A DNA stretch of 64,000 bases, from the NCBI GenBank assembly GCA_963971305.1, contig OZ020303.1, positions 40,412,106-40,476,105 of the forward strand, given 5' to 3'. Under the pieces are notes generated by a model. That model saw only the letters and a program-made list of their open reading frames with translations. It made no database searches and was not told the DNA's origin. Shown piece after piece: positions 1-10,856 of the stretch; position 1 is the first letter of the stretch; each line of letters begins with the position of its first letter. Both the position numbers and the translations under genes were made by a program. The stretch is from Arcuatula senhousia. Its lineage: Eukaryota > Mollusca > Bivalvia > Mytilida > Mytilidae.

Positions 1-540
1 GCATGACTGGGTCGGAGGTCAGCAAGGTTGAACGAATATTCACGGCAACTGTGAACATCGGCAATAAAATAATGTTAAACTTGTTTCGCCAGGATAAAAT
101 TAATTCAGAGCTCTGTAAATAAGGTCATCTTCTTTAAAATTTAGATGTAAAATAAAAAATTGATTGTTTGTTAAAACAGGTGCTTGTTGACACCAACGTC
201 ACTAAGACAAAATGGACGACGTCATAACAACGTACAAGCACTTTTCCGATATTGATTTTCCAAATATAGTCATCGAAACAGGCCCACGGCTTTTGACGTA
301 TTTTATCTTGGGTGAGGTTTAACGCATATGCTCATTTCAAATGAAACAAGGGGTCCTTTTCGAATTTATTTTAGCTTTTAAATCAATTTAAGAACGAAGT
401 ATGGAGAGTGTAATGAAATAAAGTGTAAGAAAAATATTGCGTCGTCAGGGGCAACCCATACAGCTAATAAATATTCATGAGGATCGAAGAGTTATCTTTT
501 CCTGAAAAAAAATCTCGGATCTTCATTTACATACCCGTGT
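1..540. other. No recognised feature
   Basis: AT-rich sequence without a supportable gene. The last part (about 481-540) runs into the tandem-monomer repeat that follows and may be its unresolved 5' end. Confidence 0.5.
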
Positions 541-1417
541 AAATGCTACAATTCTATCGTTCAGATTTTTGATTAGTCTTAAAATATGTCCGCCATGGCT
601 AAAAATAGAACATAGGGGTAAATTGCAGTTTTTTGCTAATTTCTCAAAAATAGTTACAGATATCAAAATTGATGGGACATAAGTGATCAACATCTCAAGA
701 TATACCTGCTCTGAAATTTTCAAGAAGATCCAACGATCGACATAGGAGTTATTGCCCTTTTTCTGAAATTTTTCACCTATTTGGCCCTATATCTTGAAAA
801 CTATACAAGATATTTTAAAAAAATTAAACTGCATATGACTAAGCACATCAAGATCTACATTTCATATATTTAGGTCAAAGCTGTAGGACCATTTCTTTTA
901 GGAGTTATTATCCTTAATACAACACAATTTACCGTTTTTCATTACTTTTCCCCTGAATTTCAAAGATTAACTTGTGTGACACGGTAAGACCAACTGCATC
1001 TTAACATTTTGTACAATTGTTTGATAGCTTATATGCTACAACTCCATCATTCAGATTTTTGATTCGTTAAAAAAAACATGGTCGCCCTGGCTAAAAATAG
1101 AACATAAGGGTAAATTGCATATTTTTGTGAATAACTCAAAAATGGTTTCAGACATCAAAATTGTGCAAGAATTGTGATCAGCATATTAAGATATACCTGT
1201 CCTGAAATTTCGGAAAAGATCTGACTTCTGATGTGGGAGTTATTGATTTTTTTCCTAATTTTTGCCAAATTTGCACTTATTAAGCCCAATATCTTGAAAA
1301 CTAACCAAGATATTTCAGAAATTTAAATCGCATATGGTTAAGCACAATAATATCTACAAATATATGTATCTGTGTAGTTCAGGTGAGCGATTCAGGCTCT
1401 TGGGAGCCTCTTGTTTT
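541..1417 (+). repeat. Family B element, copy B1 (Helentron-like non-autonomous)
   Basis: Two long related monomers start near 543 and 1032 (each opens with 'atgctacaa' and continues through 'ttcagatttttgatt', 'ctaaaaatagaacata' and 'gatatacctg'). The copy ends at 1381-1417 with 'aggtgagcgattcaggctc' followed by a hairpin 'aggctcttgggagcct' and 'cttgtt'. The same terminal module closes copies at 13317-13353 and 35156-35190 and, inverted, 39844-39880. The 5' end was not identified. Short spurious ORFs lie within it. Confidence 0.7.
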
Positions 1418-1571
1418 GTAATTTCAGCACTCCGTTAAATGAGTACAAAACAAATGAAATGTACTTTGTGTGTTTTCATGAAATGATTTATCATAGAAAT
1501 AAGTTCACAGTTTTAAGATAATTACTAACAATAACAATAATCTTGATAACTAGATTACTGACAAAGTCAGA

Positions 1572-2260
1572 AAGGGCCCCGCGGCAAAAAATCTAAGTGT
1601 TTTCAAAATTATATTTACTGTGCTTATAACCACTGAGGCATGATCCATGGAATGTGTATGAAACTTCAGAGCTGTATTGTTAATAGCTTTTGAGTTTTAT
1701 TGTTCAAAAATTCCAATTCTCAAAATCTGTGATTTTTTTCCAAAAATATTTAACCGATTTGAACGAAATTTTAATATGCAAATCATGACATGCTCCTTAG
1801 CAGCTGTGCAAAGTTTCAGAACTGTACTGTTAACAGTTGTTGAGTTTTAGTGTTCACAAAGTCCAACTCTCAAAATCTGGGATTTTCGATAAAAAATGAA
1901 GTTTTTTCCAAAAATATTTAACAGATTTACACGAAATTTTAATATGCAAATCATGACATGCTACTTAGCAGCTGTACAAAGTTTCAGAACTGTATTAATA
2001 ACAGTTTTTGAGTTTTAGTGTTCACAAAGTCCAATTTTCAAAATCTGTGATTTTCGATAAAAAATGAAGTTTTTTCCAAAAATATTTCACCGATTTGCAC
2101 GAAATTTTAATATGCAAATTATGACATGCTACTTAGTAGTTGTACAAAATTTCAGAACTGTGGTGTTAATAGTTTTTGAGTTTAAGTGCTCACAAGAATT
2201 GTTGACGGACGGACAAAGTGAAAACTATAGGGCGTCCGCATCTTCGATGCGGGGCCCTAA
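1572..2260 (+). repeat. Family E element, copy E1 (short inverted ends, internal ~170-bp tandem)
   Basis: The ends carry a 10-bp perfect inverted repeat: 'agggccccgc' at 1573-1582 and 'gcggggccct' at 2249-2258. A perfect 7-bp-stem hairpin ('ccgcatcttcgatgcgg', 2236-2252) abuts the 3' end. The body is a tandem array of about 170-bp monomers; 'ccaaaaatatt' recurs at 1740, 1909 and 2077, each followed by 'ttttaatatgcaaat.atgacatgct'. Related copies lie at 21466-21661 (inside the receptor intron) and 61261-61583. The architecture resembles Helentron-associated non-autonomous elements; class assignment is inference. Confidence 0.7.
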
Positions 2261-3972
2261 TTATACATTTAGGTAATACAAGTGCATATTAAAACAGGAA
2301 AGATTAAGATATGGTATTATAACACATCTGTAATTTGTCTCGTGTGCTTTTTCAAAGAGATCCATCTTTGGTTCGATCATTCCACAGCCATTGACTATAG
2401 ACTAGCTATGAAAACAGAAATACTGGGTATTACATTAACATTCTTGAATACAAATAATTTAAAAAGTCACCAAATATTTGGAAATAATATAATAATAATC
2501 ATAATGAAAATGTCATATTAAAAAACTCTGCCGCAGGTCTTGTTAAATATACAGACCCGCAGGAGGCTATAGATTACCCGTTCGAATTCCTACTCATCAC
2601 TCCCTTAAACAATTGAATTTAAAGCTCTCCTCCACGATTGTTGTCATCATTTCATAGCAGAAATCGTGCTACTTGGAGGTAAAGCAATTATAACAAACTA
2701 ACTTATCCATGTTATCATACTGACAATTACAAGCGAAACCTATTCACATGAAAAATGCAAGAACTATGCAAACACATGACAAAAAATAACAAACATAATG
2801 ACAATGGGTACCGAGATATTGCAGAACCTATACATGTACCCACAGCTAAAGGAAAGGGGTCGTTGAGTATTCACAGACTCCCAAATGGTAAAAAGCGGCG
2901 GTTTTTAGTCGCCGGAAGCGCCGACTACTTTAAATTCATGTTGACTACTTTTATGTTTTCTCTTCTTATAAAATTATTGAAAGTCTTTCTGGTAATACAA
3001 GAAGAGTTTGATTCGGTTAAAAAGCAAAGAGAAGGTTCTTTTTAAAGTAAATGTTATAATGCAAATATATTCTGCTCCAATTTTCTAAAATATTGAAAAT
3101 TAAATCAGGTTACTAGACTAAGTATATATTTTTTTTATATTTCACATTTTCGACAGCATCATAAAAGCGAAAGATTTTAAAACAGTGTTCTCCTCTTATT
3201 ACATCCACTGGTTTTGCGTGTCAAGGCTGATGATACGGATATCTGCAATTTTGATTCCGATGTAGAATTTATTGAGCTGAACACTGATCTTATTATTCTG
3301 TTTCCGTCAATTTGCCCACCAGTTCTCTTAGCTTGGTCGCACTACTCACGTAATACCAGTTTCTTGGTGAAGATACGTGTTCTTGTTGAATCTTAGTTGA
3401 ATTGTTTGTAGTGATGTCCATTGTATATGGTATCGGAATGCATATTTTACAGAGACAAAGACATACCACAACCCTCCACTTTCTCTGAAAAGTCTACAAT
3501 AATGAAAAATAAAATGCAGATATATTAATTAAGGTAATTCACGGGTATAAAACTAAACATATTTTTTTACTTCTTCCAACTTTTTAGTCTGCATTTTTAC
3601 TTTAATAACTTCAAATGAAATAAAAGATGCAAAGTTTAATAATTAAATTATTATTCCTTATTAAAAATTTATTAATGAAATAAATATAACATTAATATTT
3701 AGAATAACAAATCTTTTTTTAGAAATTAATATTGTTTTTTTCAAAATAGATAATTGGGGCGGGAGGAATGTGTGCCAACTTCGCATAGTCGTAAATCTGT
3801 AGAATGGTCCGTGACCCCTTATTATTTTTAGCTCGCTTTCAAAGTTCATAAACCAAAATTTTAGTAATATCTGATAGATTTTATTGTAGAAAGGACTCTT
3901 TCTTTCTTTTTTTCTTCTTTGACAGTTTGGATTGATCATTCTATATTTCGGTAATAACTTTTAACACATAAA
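2261..3972. other. Intergenic, no supportable gene
   Basis: AT-rich. A 96-residue reading frame at 2755-3045 matches no family I recognise and has no splice, promoter or poly(A) context that I can defend. No repeat boundary was seen. Confidence 0.4.
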
Positions 3973-5740
3973 AGTCCCCGTCACACTGGCCACGATCTAA
4001 CTACGTTTCCCACAACCTCCACGATTTGAATGATCGTAGTAGATCTATAGTCTAGATTTTGTAAAAAACGTAGCCAGTGTGACAACAGGTACGACACTAC
4101 AACGACCATTAAACGATAGTTCAAAGGGATTTTGTGGTTCTAACCACGACCACCTTTTCTGCGACCAAACGACGATTATACCACGACGAGTCACGACCTA
4201 CCTTCGCATCTCTGCGATCACTAGGATCGTTTTACGCTTTCACTACTCTTGTATTACGCCCTGTACGATTCCACTAAGCTTACAGAGGTTGTTCTACGAA
4301 TTTATAAACTTAATAAGGAGATACATTGAGGTACACGTAAGTGGAACAGGAAATGATAGATGATGTGAAAATAATAATAATTTCCTTTCACATGTATAGT
4401 AACATAACATGAATTTTATATGTGCATGCACAATCTAAATTTATTTTATCTTTCCATTAAATTATTGTCACTTTTGCATTTGAAAATGGTATCCTCTCTC
4501 AGTCCTCTAAAGATCTTTTATTTTGAACAAAAAGTAATCATGATATCTGTAAATAGCAGATAAGTTTGATAAGCCAGTATTGAGCATTGTATCTATACTT
4601 GAAAATGTATTTTGGTGGCAAGATTCCGAGAACCACTGACATGACTGACATGGACAGTCGAATAGCTAGGCCATTAAAACATCGACTGTGTTGCACGCCT
4701 CGGTCAAATTTTAACCAATACATTAATTTTAAGAATTTAAGATTATGTTTATATTTATTTGGAACGAGTTATGTAAATTTGCTGTATGCATGTAATTTAA
4801 GAAACATTTGCTAAATCATCATGCCTACCATGTGAGATTGCAAAAACAAACAATATGACATTAAAGGCACTCCATTTTCAAATTGATGAATAATTTGCCT
4901 GCTTTATCGATAGAATGACATCTTGGGCGTCAGGCCGTAGGAATTATTCCACAAAACTCAATTGCTATGGAGCACTTTATAGAAAAATAATGATGGTATA
5001 AAATTAGAACACGTGATAGCTACTAAATATTCTACGCCTTTTATGAAAATATCTATAAAGATTCACTGAATAAAAATGGTTTTTCAAAATTTATGTTTAG
5101 AGTTTTGTTATGTTTAAGCTGAGACAATCATTAACCTATTCCCAGATTTAAGCCTGAAATCAAGGGGAGGCATTATAACGCTGGGCAAATTTATACTTTT
5201 ATGCACTTGGTTTTTTCAGTGCGAGAGACACATTCATGATCAATTGTTGCATGTAAAACGTACAAAGATCTTTAGGATCGTACTAAGGATATGAATGGAT
5301 TGTTGTCAAGGTATGATCCTATAGGTCGTAAACAATGTAGTATCATCATGGTATAATCATATAGGCCTTACTATAATTGTGGTATGATCGTGACAAAAGC
5401 GTATTGCTAGCGTATACGTAGTAGTATCGTAATTGGATCGCCTTTCAAGTTAGATACGACCTTACCACACTTGTGTCACGATATCAATAGAACTAAAGTT
5501 TACTGTTCTGTGATCTTCTCAGTATACTGTTAGTACGCTCTTTTATCATCACGACCTCACTACGAATGTTTTTAACGTGTTCAAAATTTTGCGTAGTGCA
5601 GTTACATGTATAGTCATTCACGACCAAGTACGTTCACATCGCGACCTCCACGACACCAGGATGACACCACTACGCTGTTCCACGAATAATGAAAAGCTAT
5701 CAGGATCATAGTACGCTCGTGGTTCAGTGTGATGGGGGCA
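3973..5740. mobile_element. DNA-transposon-like element with terminal inverted repeats
   Basis: The left end reads 'ccccgtcacactg' (3976-3988). The right end is its near-perfect inverse 'cagtgtgatgggg' (5725-5737). Sub-terminal regions 3980-4280 and 5260-5720 are crowded with short related words (tacgac, gatcgt, cacgac) on both strands, unlike the AT-rich centre. No transposase reading frame is visible, so it is probably non-autonomous. The end motif CCCYGTCACACT recurs at the ends of the foldback element at 15973-16914. Confidence 0.6.
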
Positions 5741-5885
5741 TTAACCAAATTTAAGCAGTAAAGGCATAACAATATCAGAGCAAAAAAGGTGTGACCGTTA
5801 AAATTTTAAGTTTTGACAAACATATGAATGAAAGTCATATGTATGAAAACAAGTATCAATTAATATAAATGTTAGCAGCAATAAG

Positions 5886-6055
5886 CAAAATAAGGCATTA
5901 AGCCTTATGCCTAGGCAATAAGCTATTGACTAGTATTGCCTAGTCACTCAGGTTTTTGCCTGAATTGTACCAGGCATTAAGCTTAAAGACTAGGAAACAA
6001 TGCTTATGCCTGAAAAATAGAGGCCGGCATTTATGCATTAGGCTTATTGCCTAAC
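5886..6055. repeat. Short-word inverted repeat (AGGCATTAAGC / GCCTAATGC words)
   Basis: A 170-bp patch built from iterated, inverted words such as 'aggcattaagcc', 'gcctaggcaataag' and 'aggcttattgcctaa'. The left and right halves are approximate reverse complements, so it can fold. It resembles in style the arms of the larger inverted-repeat elements at 9113 and 26187. Origin unknown. Confidence 0.55.
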
Positions 6056-6417
6056 GCGATATAATAACTCACTCTTTACAGTAAGACTTCTTTTGATGAA
6101 CATACTTTAGATATCAATTACATTTATAAGCTAGATAAGATTAAACTCAAATTATGTGTATTGGCAAAGTTCTGACCCCCTATTGTCACATGTATTATTG
6201 GTATCTTCTGGTACATAGTCTGTCTGATTTGAAACCAACCAAAGAGAATATCAAATTTGGTCTAATTATTTTAATTCTGAATATTATTTTTTGGTGATTA
6301 TACTGCTTTAAACATTTCCAAAATGAAAAATTATTACAAGAAAATATACTATTTCTTACATGTACTTATTTATCATTTGAGCTAAGATTTTACCTGAAAT
6401 TGAAATATTTCACGCAT

Positions 6418-7086
6418 GTCCCGTGTGGCGAATAGGCCCGCAGCAGAGCCGAGCTTGTCGTAAGAGGCGACAAAGGGTCTTGTGATACTGACGTCGGGTC
6501 AGTGCTCGGCCCACAGAGTGACCAAGTGTGTACCGTAGGTTGCTGAATAGGGTGGCCCTAGTCTGCGGAGATTGTCAGGTCTATAATACGGAAACCCTGA
6601 CCGCTGACCATAGAGGGCCAACGTGTGTGGAGAATGCCACGCGTCATGAACGTAAAAGACCCCATTGTGCACCACATAGGCTAAATTTTCCCCCTATCCA
6701 CCTCTCCCCTTTTCCTATGGTTTTTCAAAATTTACCGATTCTTTGTTTCCCACCCAACCCCATCTTTCAAAACTTATTTTTTTACTTACTTCTGAAGATC
6801 CAATGGTGTTAAATGCAGTGGGTGAATTTATTTTTAAATACTTATAAATTTCTATCAGTCTTGCTACTTTGATGTGTGATTGTAACTCTTTAATTATTGT
6901 TCATTTCTCTTTAAATGTTATATATGTATACTCATGCTGTCCCTTGTTGTGCCCTTGATTGGAAAATAAAATATGTTCTATTTCATTTATCATCATCATT
7001 TCATGTTCATTTTATCATCCTTTTCATAATAACCTATATATCGTTTAACGGGCGTTAAACACCAATTTTGAACTCACTCACTCATT
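6418..7086 (+). repeat. Family A SINE-like repeat, copy A1, split by a ~210-bp insert
   Basis: It starts with 'gtcccgtgtggcgaatagg' and ends with 'acaccaa...ctcactcactc', the two ends of family A. Compared with other copies, an extra segment of about 210 bp lies between roughly 6767 and 6980. It includes 'cccttgattggaaaataaa', which looks like a transcript 3' tail with a poly(A) signal. Any ORF here is repeat sequence, not a gene. Confidence 0.75.
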
Positions 7087-7609
7087 CAACATATACATCA
7101 ACATAATCAACAAATGGCCAACAGTAAAACATGTCGACAAGTGGTCACTGAAGGGAAAACCAAGGGCGAAAGTTTTTGTTGTTACTGCTTGGCATATCCA
7201 TAACAGCTTAATCAAATAAATTACTGCCAAAATTAACATTTGTGTTAACATGAAGCAAATGGTAATTCGCCATGACAAATAGTGAACATGAACAATATTT
7301 CAACAATTCAACCATACTAAAACAACATTTCAACAGTTATTATTACAACATTTAACAACAATTTAGTTTCAACATACAACAAAAATTAAAACTTCAACTC
7401 AACATTGCTTGATTTGATCATCTTCAGGCATTAACTATGTCAAAGTCCAAACATAAAATAAACAAGAAAACTATGTGCAACATTTTTAAGCAAAATAAAC
7501 AAATTCAACATTGTAAAGAACCGGGGTTTACAAATCTTTATACTGCAGAGGATAAACAAATGTGCATGGCGTGACATGACACTGTTCTAAGCACTTTACA
7601 AGGGGTTCA

Positions 7610-8143
7610 GAAAAAAATGTCATTGCCGATATTGGATTAGTGAACTTCATCTCCATCGTAAAAAGATTTATGAACATCCTCAACGTCAGTATGAACGATT
7701 TGGTAACCCGCTGTTTTGTTCTTATAAGATTTTACTCCCCTGTCTATCCTTTTCCTAGTAACATTCATTTTTGATGCGCTTTAAAATATCTCCAGTTTAG
7801 TCTTTGTAAAAATGCTGGAATATATCAAAGGTTTACAATATATCATTTTACTTTCAACATACAGCGTAAATTTAAAGTCCAATAAAAGTTTTGCCCAGTT
7901 GACACGACCAATGTCGTTTCCCCCACAATGGACCACTACGGCATCGTGTAACCAATAAAAGAAAATCATTGTCCTAACCATAGGAAACACATCATATATT
8001 GATATACCAGATTGACCGGTCCATTGCAACTTGTATCCCAATTTATGCAAATTTAAATCAGTACCAATTGGTCTTTTCTGACTGTGTGACAATAATGTAT
8101 GATCCCAGTATCCAAGTAATAGGTGCGTGAAACAGTTAACCAA
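7610..8143 (-). pseudogene. SGNH-hydrolase-like domain of a tyrosine-recombinase mobile element (decayed)
   Basis: Reading on the minus strand there are the ordered blocks of an SGNH (GDSL-type) hydrolase fold. Block I-like 'WILGSYII' has its serine codon at 8102-8100, in a frame shifted from the next block. Then comes 'KLQWTGQSGI', then block III 'HCGGNDIG' (7930-7907), then 'MNVTRKRIDRG' (from 7768), and a block V-like 'DEVH' (7651-7640) followed by 'NIGNDIFF'. Frameshifts and stops separate the blocks, so it is a relic. It lies directly downstream of a tyrosine recombinase on the same strand. SGNH-type hydrolase ORFs have been described in some tyrosine-recombinase (Ngaro-type) retrotransposons; exact class here is inferred. 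An uninterrupted frame at 8143-7781 covers the central part. Confidence 0.75.
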
Positions 8144-8343
8144 ACGTCGAATTCTAATGTAAGATTTAAAAGCTACCCATAAAATTTATGTCTTCCTAAT
8201 GTGAACCTTCCAAATAAGCTGAAGTTGCCGCACCGATTCTGAATGAATGTGTATTATGTTCATTTGGATTGAAGCCTAGAAATTTTAATGCCGATCTTAA
8301 AACTGATAAAAACTGAAATCTAGTGACATTTTATCATTTAAAT

Positions 8344-8800
8344 GACATTATAACTCAAATTCAAAATTCTTTATTGCAGTTACACCCTTATAGGTCAAAG
8401 CAATTACATATTGTCCATGTGTATATAAAACATTAAAAAATACAGAATACATGGGATATACATACAATTATTAATCAGTTTCATACCTTGCAAGTTTTTT
8501 TTTTAAATTTGCATGTACAAAAGTAAGTTTTAACCGATGTGGACCCTATTTTCGCAGTTCTAGAGATCGCTTTATAAAGTCCATGACATAAGTTAAAATT
8601 TCTAGTCGTGGTCAATGACTGTATTTAACTTTTTCGTTATAAGTTAGATTTAAAAAAGAATCATCTTTATTTGAAATTTCCGAGAACAAAATATCTCTTT
8701 GTTGTTTGTTAATTTGGCAGGATAAAAGAAAATGTTTTCAATTTGGTATTTAGAGCAGATTCTTTGGCATCTTGGGATATTATGATATCTCCCTTGTTCT
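8344..8800 (-). mobile_element. 5'-truncated LINE-like 3' end inserted in the YR gene
   Basis: On the minus strand the YR frame is broken between its 'LYDH' region (near 8840) and 'TRFQFL' (near 8330). The extra sequence reads like the C-terminal end of a LINE reverse-transcriptase ORF: 'GRYHNIPRCQRIC', then in another frame 'NLTYNEKVKYS'. It finishes with a tail 'gtaactgcaataaagaatt' containing a poly(A) signal. Boundaries are approximate and no target-site duplication was settled. Confidence 0.5.
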
Positions 8801-9112
8801 TTGTTCAAGCTATGATCATTAGCTCTCAGTTTGGTGATCATATAACTGTCCATCTATATATTTTAAGACGTAACCTTAAATACTCCTCTAAAGGTATCAT
8901 CATTAATTTTTATAATAAAATAGTAGTTGACTGTTTTTGATGATGCAATTTTAACAGACACTTCTGATTTTTTTTCATCAAATTCAATATCAAATTATTT
9001 GACTATATGTTGCTCAGTGCACTTTCCAACATGTGCTATTTCACCTATTCTCACTATCCAAAAAAAAGCCAAACAAAATGCAGAAATAAACAATTTTGTC
9101 TCATAAACTGAA

Positions 9113-10856
9113 GTACACTCTAAAAAATGAATTACTTAGTAATACTTATTTCAAGTAATTTAATTACTCATTTTAAGTAAATTACTAAGTAAAAAAATTT
9201 GTATATCTGGGAGTAATTCATAGTAATTCAAAATTACTGAGAAATTAATTACTCAGTAATTTTATTGTATCTACTGTATTTTTTGTATTGTATTGTAAGT
9301 ATTTCGAAATTACTTATTTTAAGAACTCAAATATTCTTGAAACAAGTAAATGTTTTACTTGTTTTAAGGCATATATTTTCTAGTTTCAAGTAATTATTTT
9401 ACTTGTTTTAAGATATTCAATTACTTATTTCTAGCAAGGAATTATATAGAAATTCCTTGTTTCTAGAAATTCAATTACTTATTTCTAGAAATTCATTTAC
9501 TTATTTCTAGAAATTTATTTACTTATTTCAAGTAATTATTTTACTCAGTTTAAGTAATTATTTTATTTGTTTCTACATATTTAACGACTCCTTTGTTGTT
9601 CCTAGATCTGTTCACGATTCACCATTCCTCCTTCCCGTGTCCTTTTTGTTGTCTGAAAAGAAAAGAGTACTCCACAAAGTATCGTTTTCAGTGCAACAAA
9701 TTATCGTGAACCAGTCGGTATAGATGCTTGACAGTTTTAACTTTCAAACTATACATCTAAATAAACTAAACACCTCAATGCATCTTTCGTGTGCTATATT
9801 CTTTTAAACATTTTAGTTCTGAAGAAAATATAACACTGTGTATAATATTTGTCACACATGCATAAAAGTTGTGAAACATCAAAACAATTGTTTACATTTT
9901 CTAAATAATTTAACTGGTGATCTTTATCATAATGATTTAGAATGCAATGGAAACATTAAAAAGGAATTAAAAATAATAAAATATATTAAAAATACACTTA
10001 TCTGACAAATGTACTCGGTATAGTCACTGGAGTTCCGAAAATATATATAAAAAAACATCTTCTGTGAATTCCTCTTCCAACTTGATGCAATTCAAAGCGC
10101 CAAAACAAGAATAAAGTTACAGATCATCTCATTGGTTGCCTCTTTTTAATTAACCAATCAAATTCCTTCTCTCATTCATATTCCATTTAGTAACTTAGTA
10201 CCTTATCTTAGCCCCGTATTTTTTTTTTACCAAAAGATGTTTCATACCAATCAGCAATAGAGGCAAATGTTTTTTTTTTTTCACACAATATTATTTCATA
10301 ATGTGTTTAACATGCACAGACATATTTAAAAACTTATAATATAGAATTAAGTATCTATTAATTAATGCCAATTGTTGTGAAGAGGTAATAAGGACACTGT
10401 ATATTATTTTTATCTACATTAATTTTTGCTTTATAAAGGTTAATAATGTTACAGCCTCTATATACATGCAAGATCAAATGATACTGCTCCATTTATTTGG
10501 GAGTGTACGTTAAATTCTGCCATTTATAAAAAGATTAAAATAATTGTAATTGAATTACTCAAAATAAGTAACTTGAAGTTTATTAGTAATTCAATGTCTT
10601 GAAATTAGAAATTAGTAATTCTTACTTGGTGAATGATTTCATGTTTTGCAATAAGTAATAGTAATACTCAAAATAAGTAAATATATTTAACACAAATTTG
10701 AATTACTTATTTTAAGATTTGTTTGACTTAAGTAAAACCTGATTACTTATAAAATTACTTAGTATTATTTTTTAATTACTTAGTATTTTTAAGTAATTCC
10801 AAATACTCAAAACTAGTAATTCCAAGATACTGAGTAATTTATTTTTTAGAGTGTAC
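9113..10856. mobile_element. 1.74-kb inverted-repeat element built from AAGTAATT words, inserted in the YR gene
   Basis: The left end 'gtacactctaaaaaat' (9113-9128) is the exact inverse of the right end 'attttttagagtgtac' (10841-10856). Similarity continues inward with a few mismatches ('aattactYagta'). The arms (about 9113-9590 and 10520-10856) consist of iterated AAGTAATT/AATTACT/TTACTTATTT words. The centre is AT-rich without a convincing ORF. The outer flanks belong to one tyrosine-recombinase gene, so this is an insertion. No clear target-site duplication is visible. Confidence 0.8.

Noticed and set aside
7078..7278. Minus-strand 66-residue hydrophobic frame
   Set aside because: It overlaps the end of a family A copy and has no homology that I recognise.
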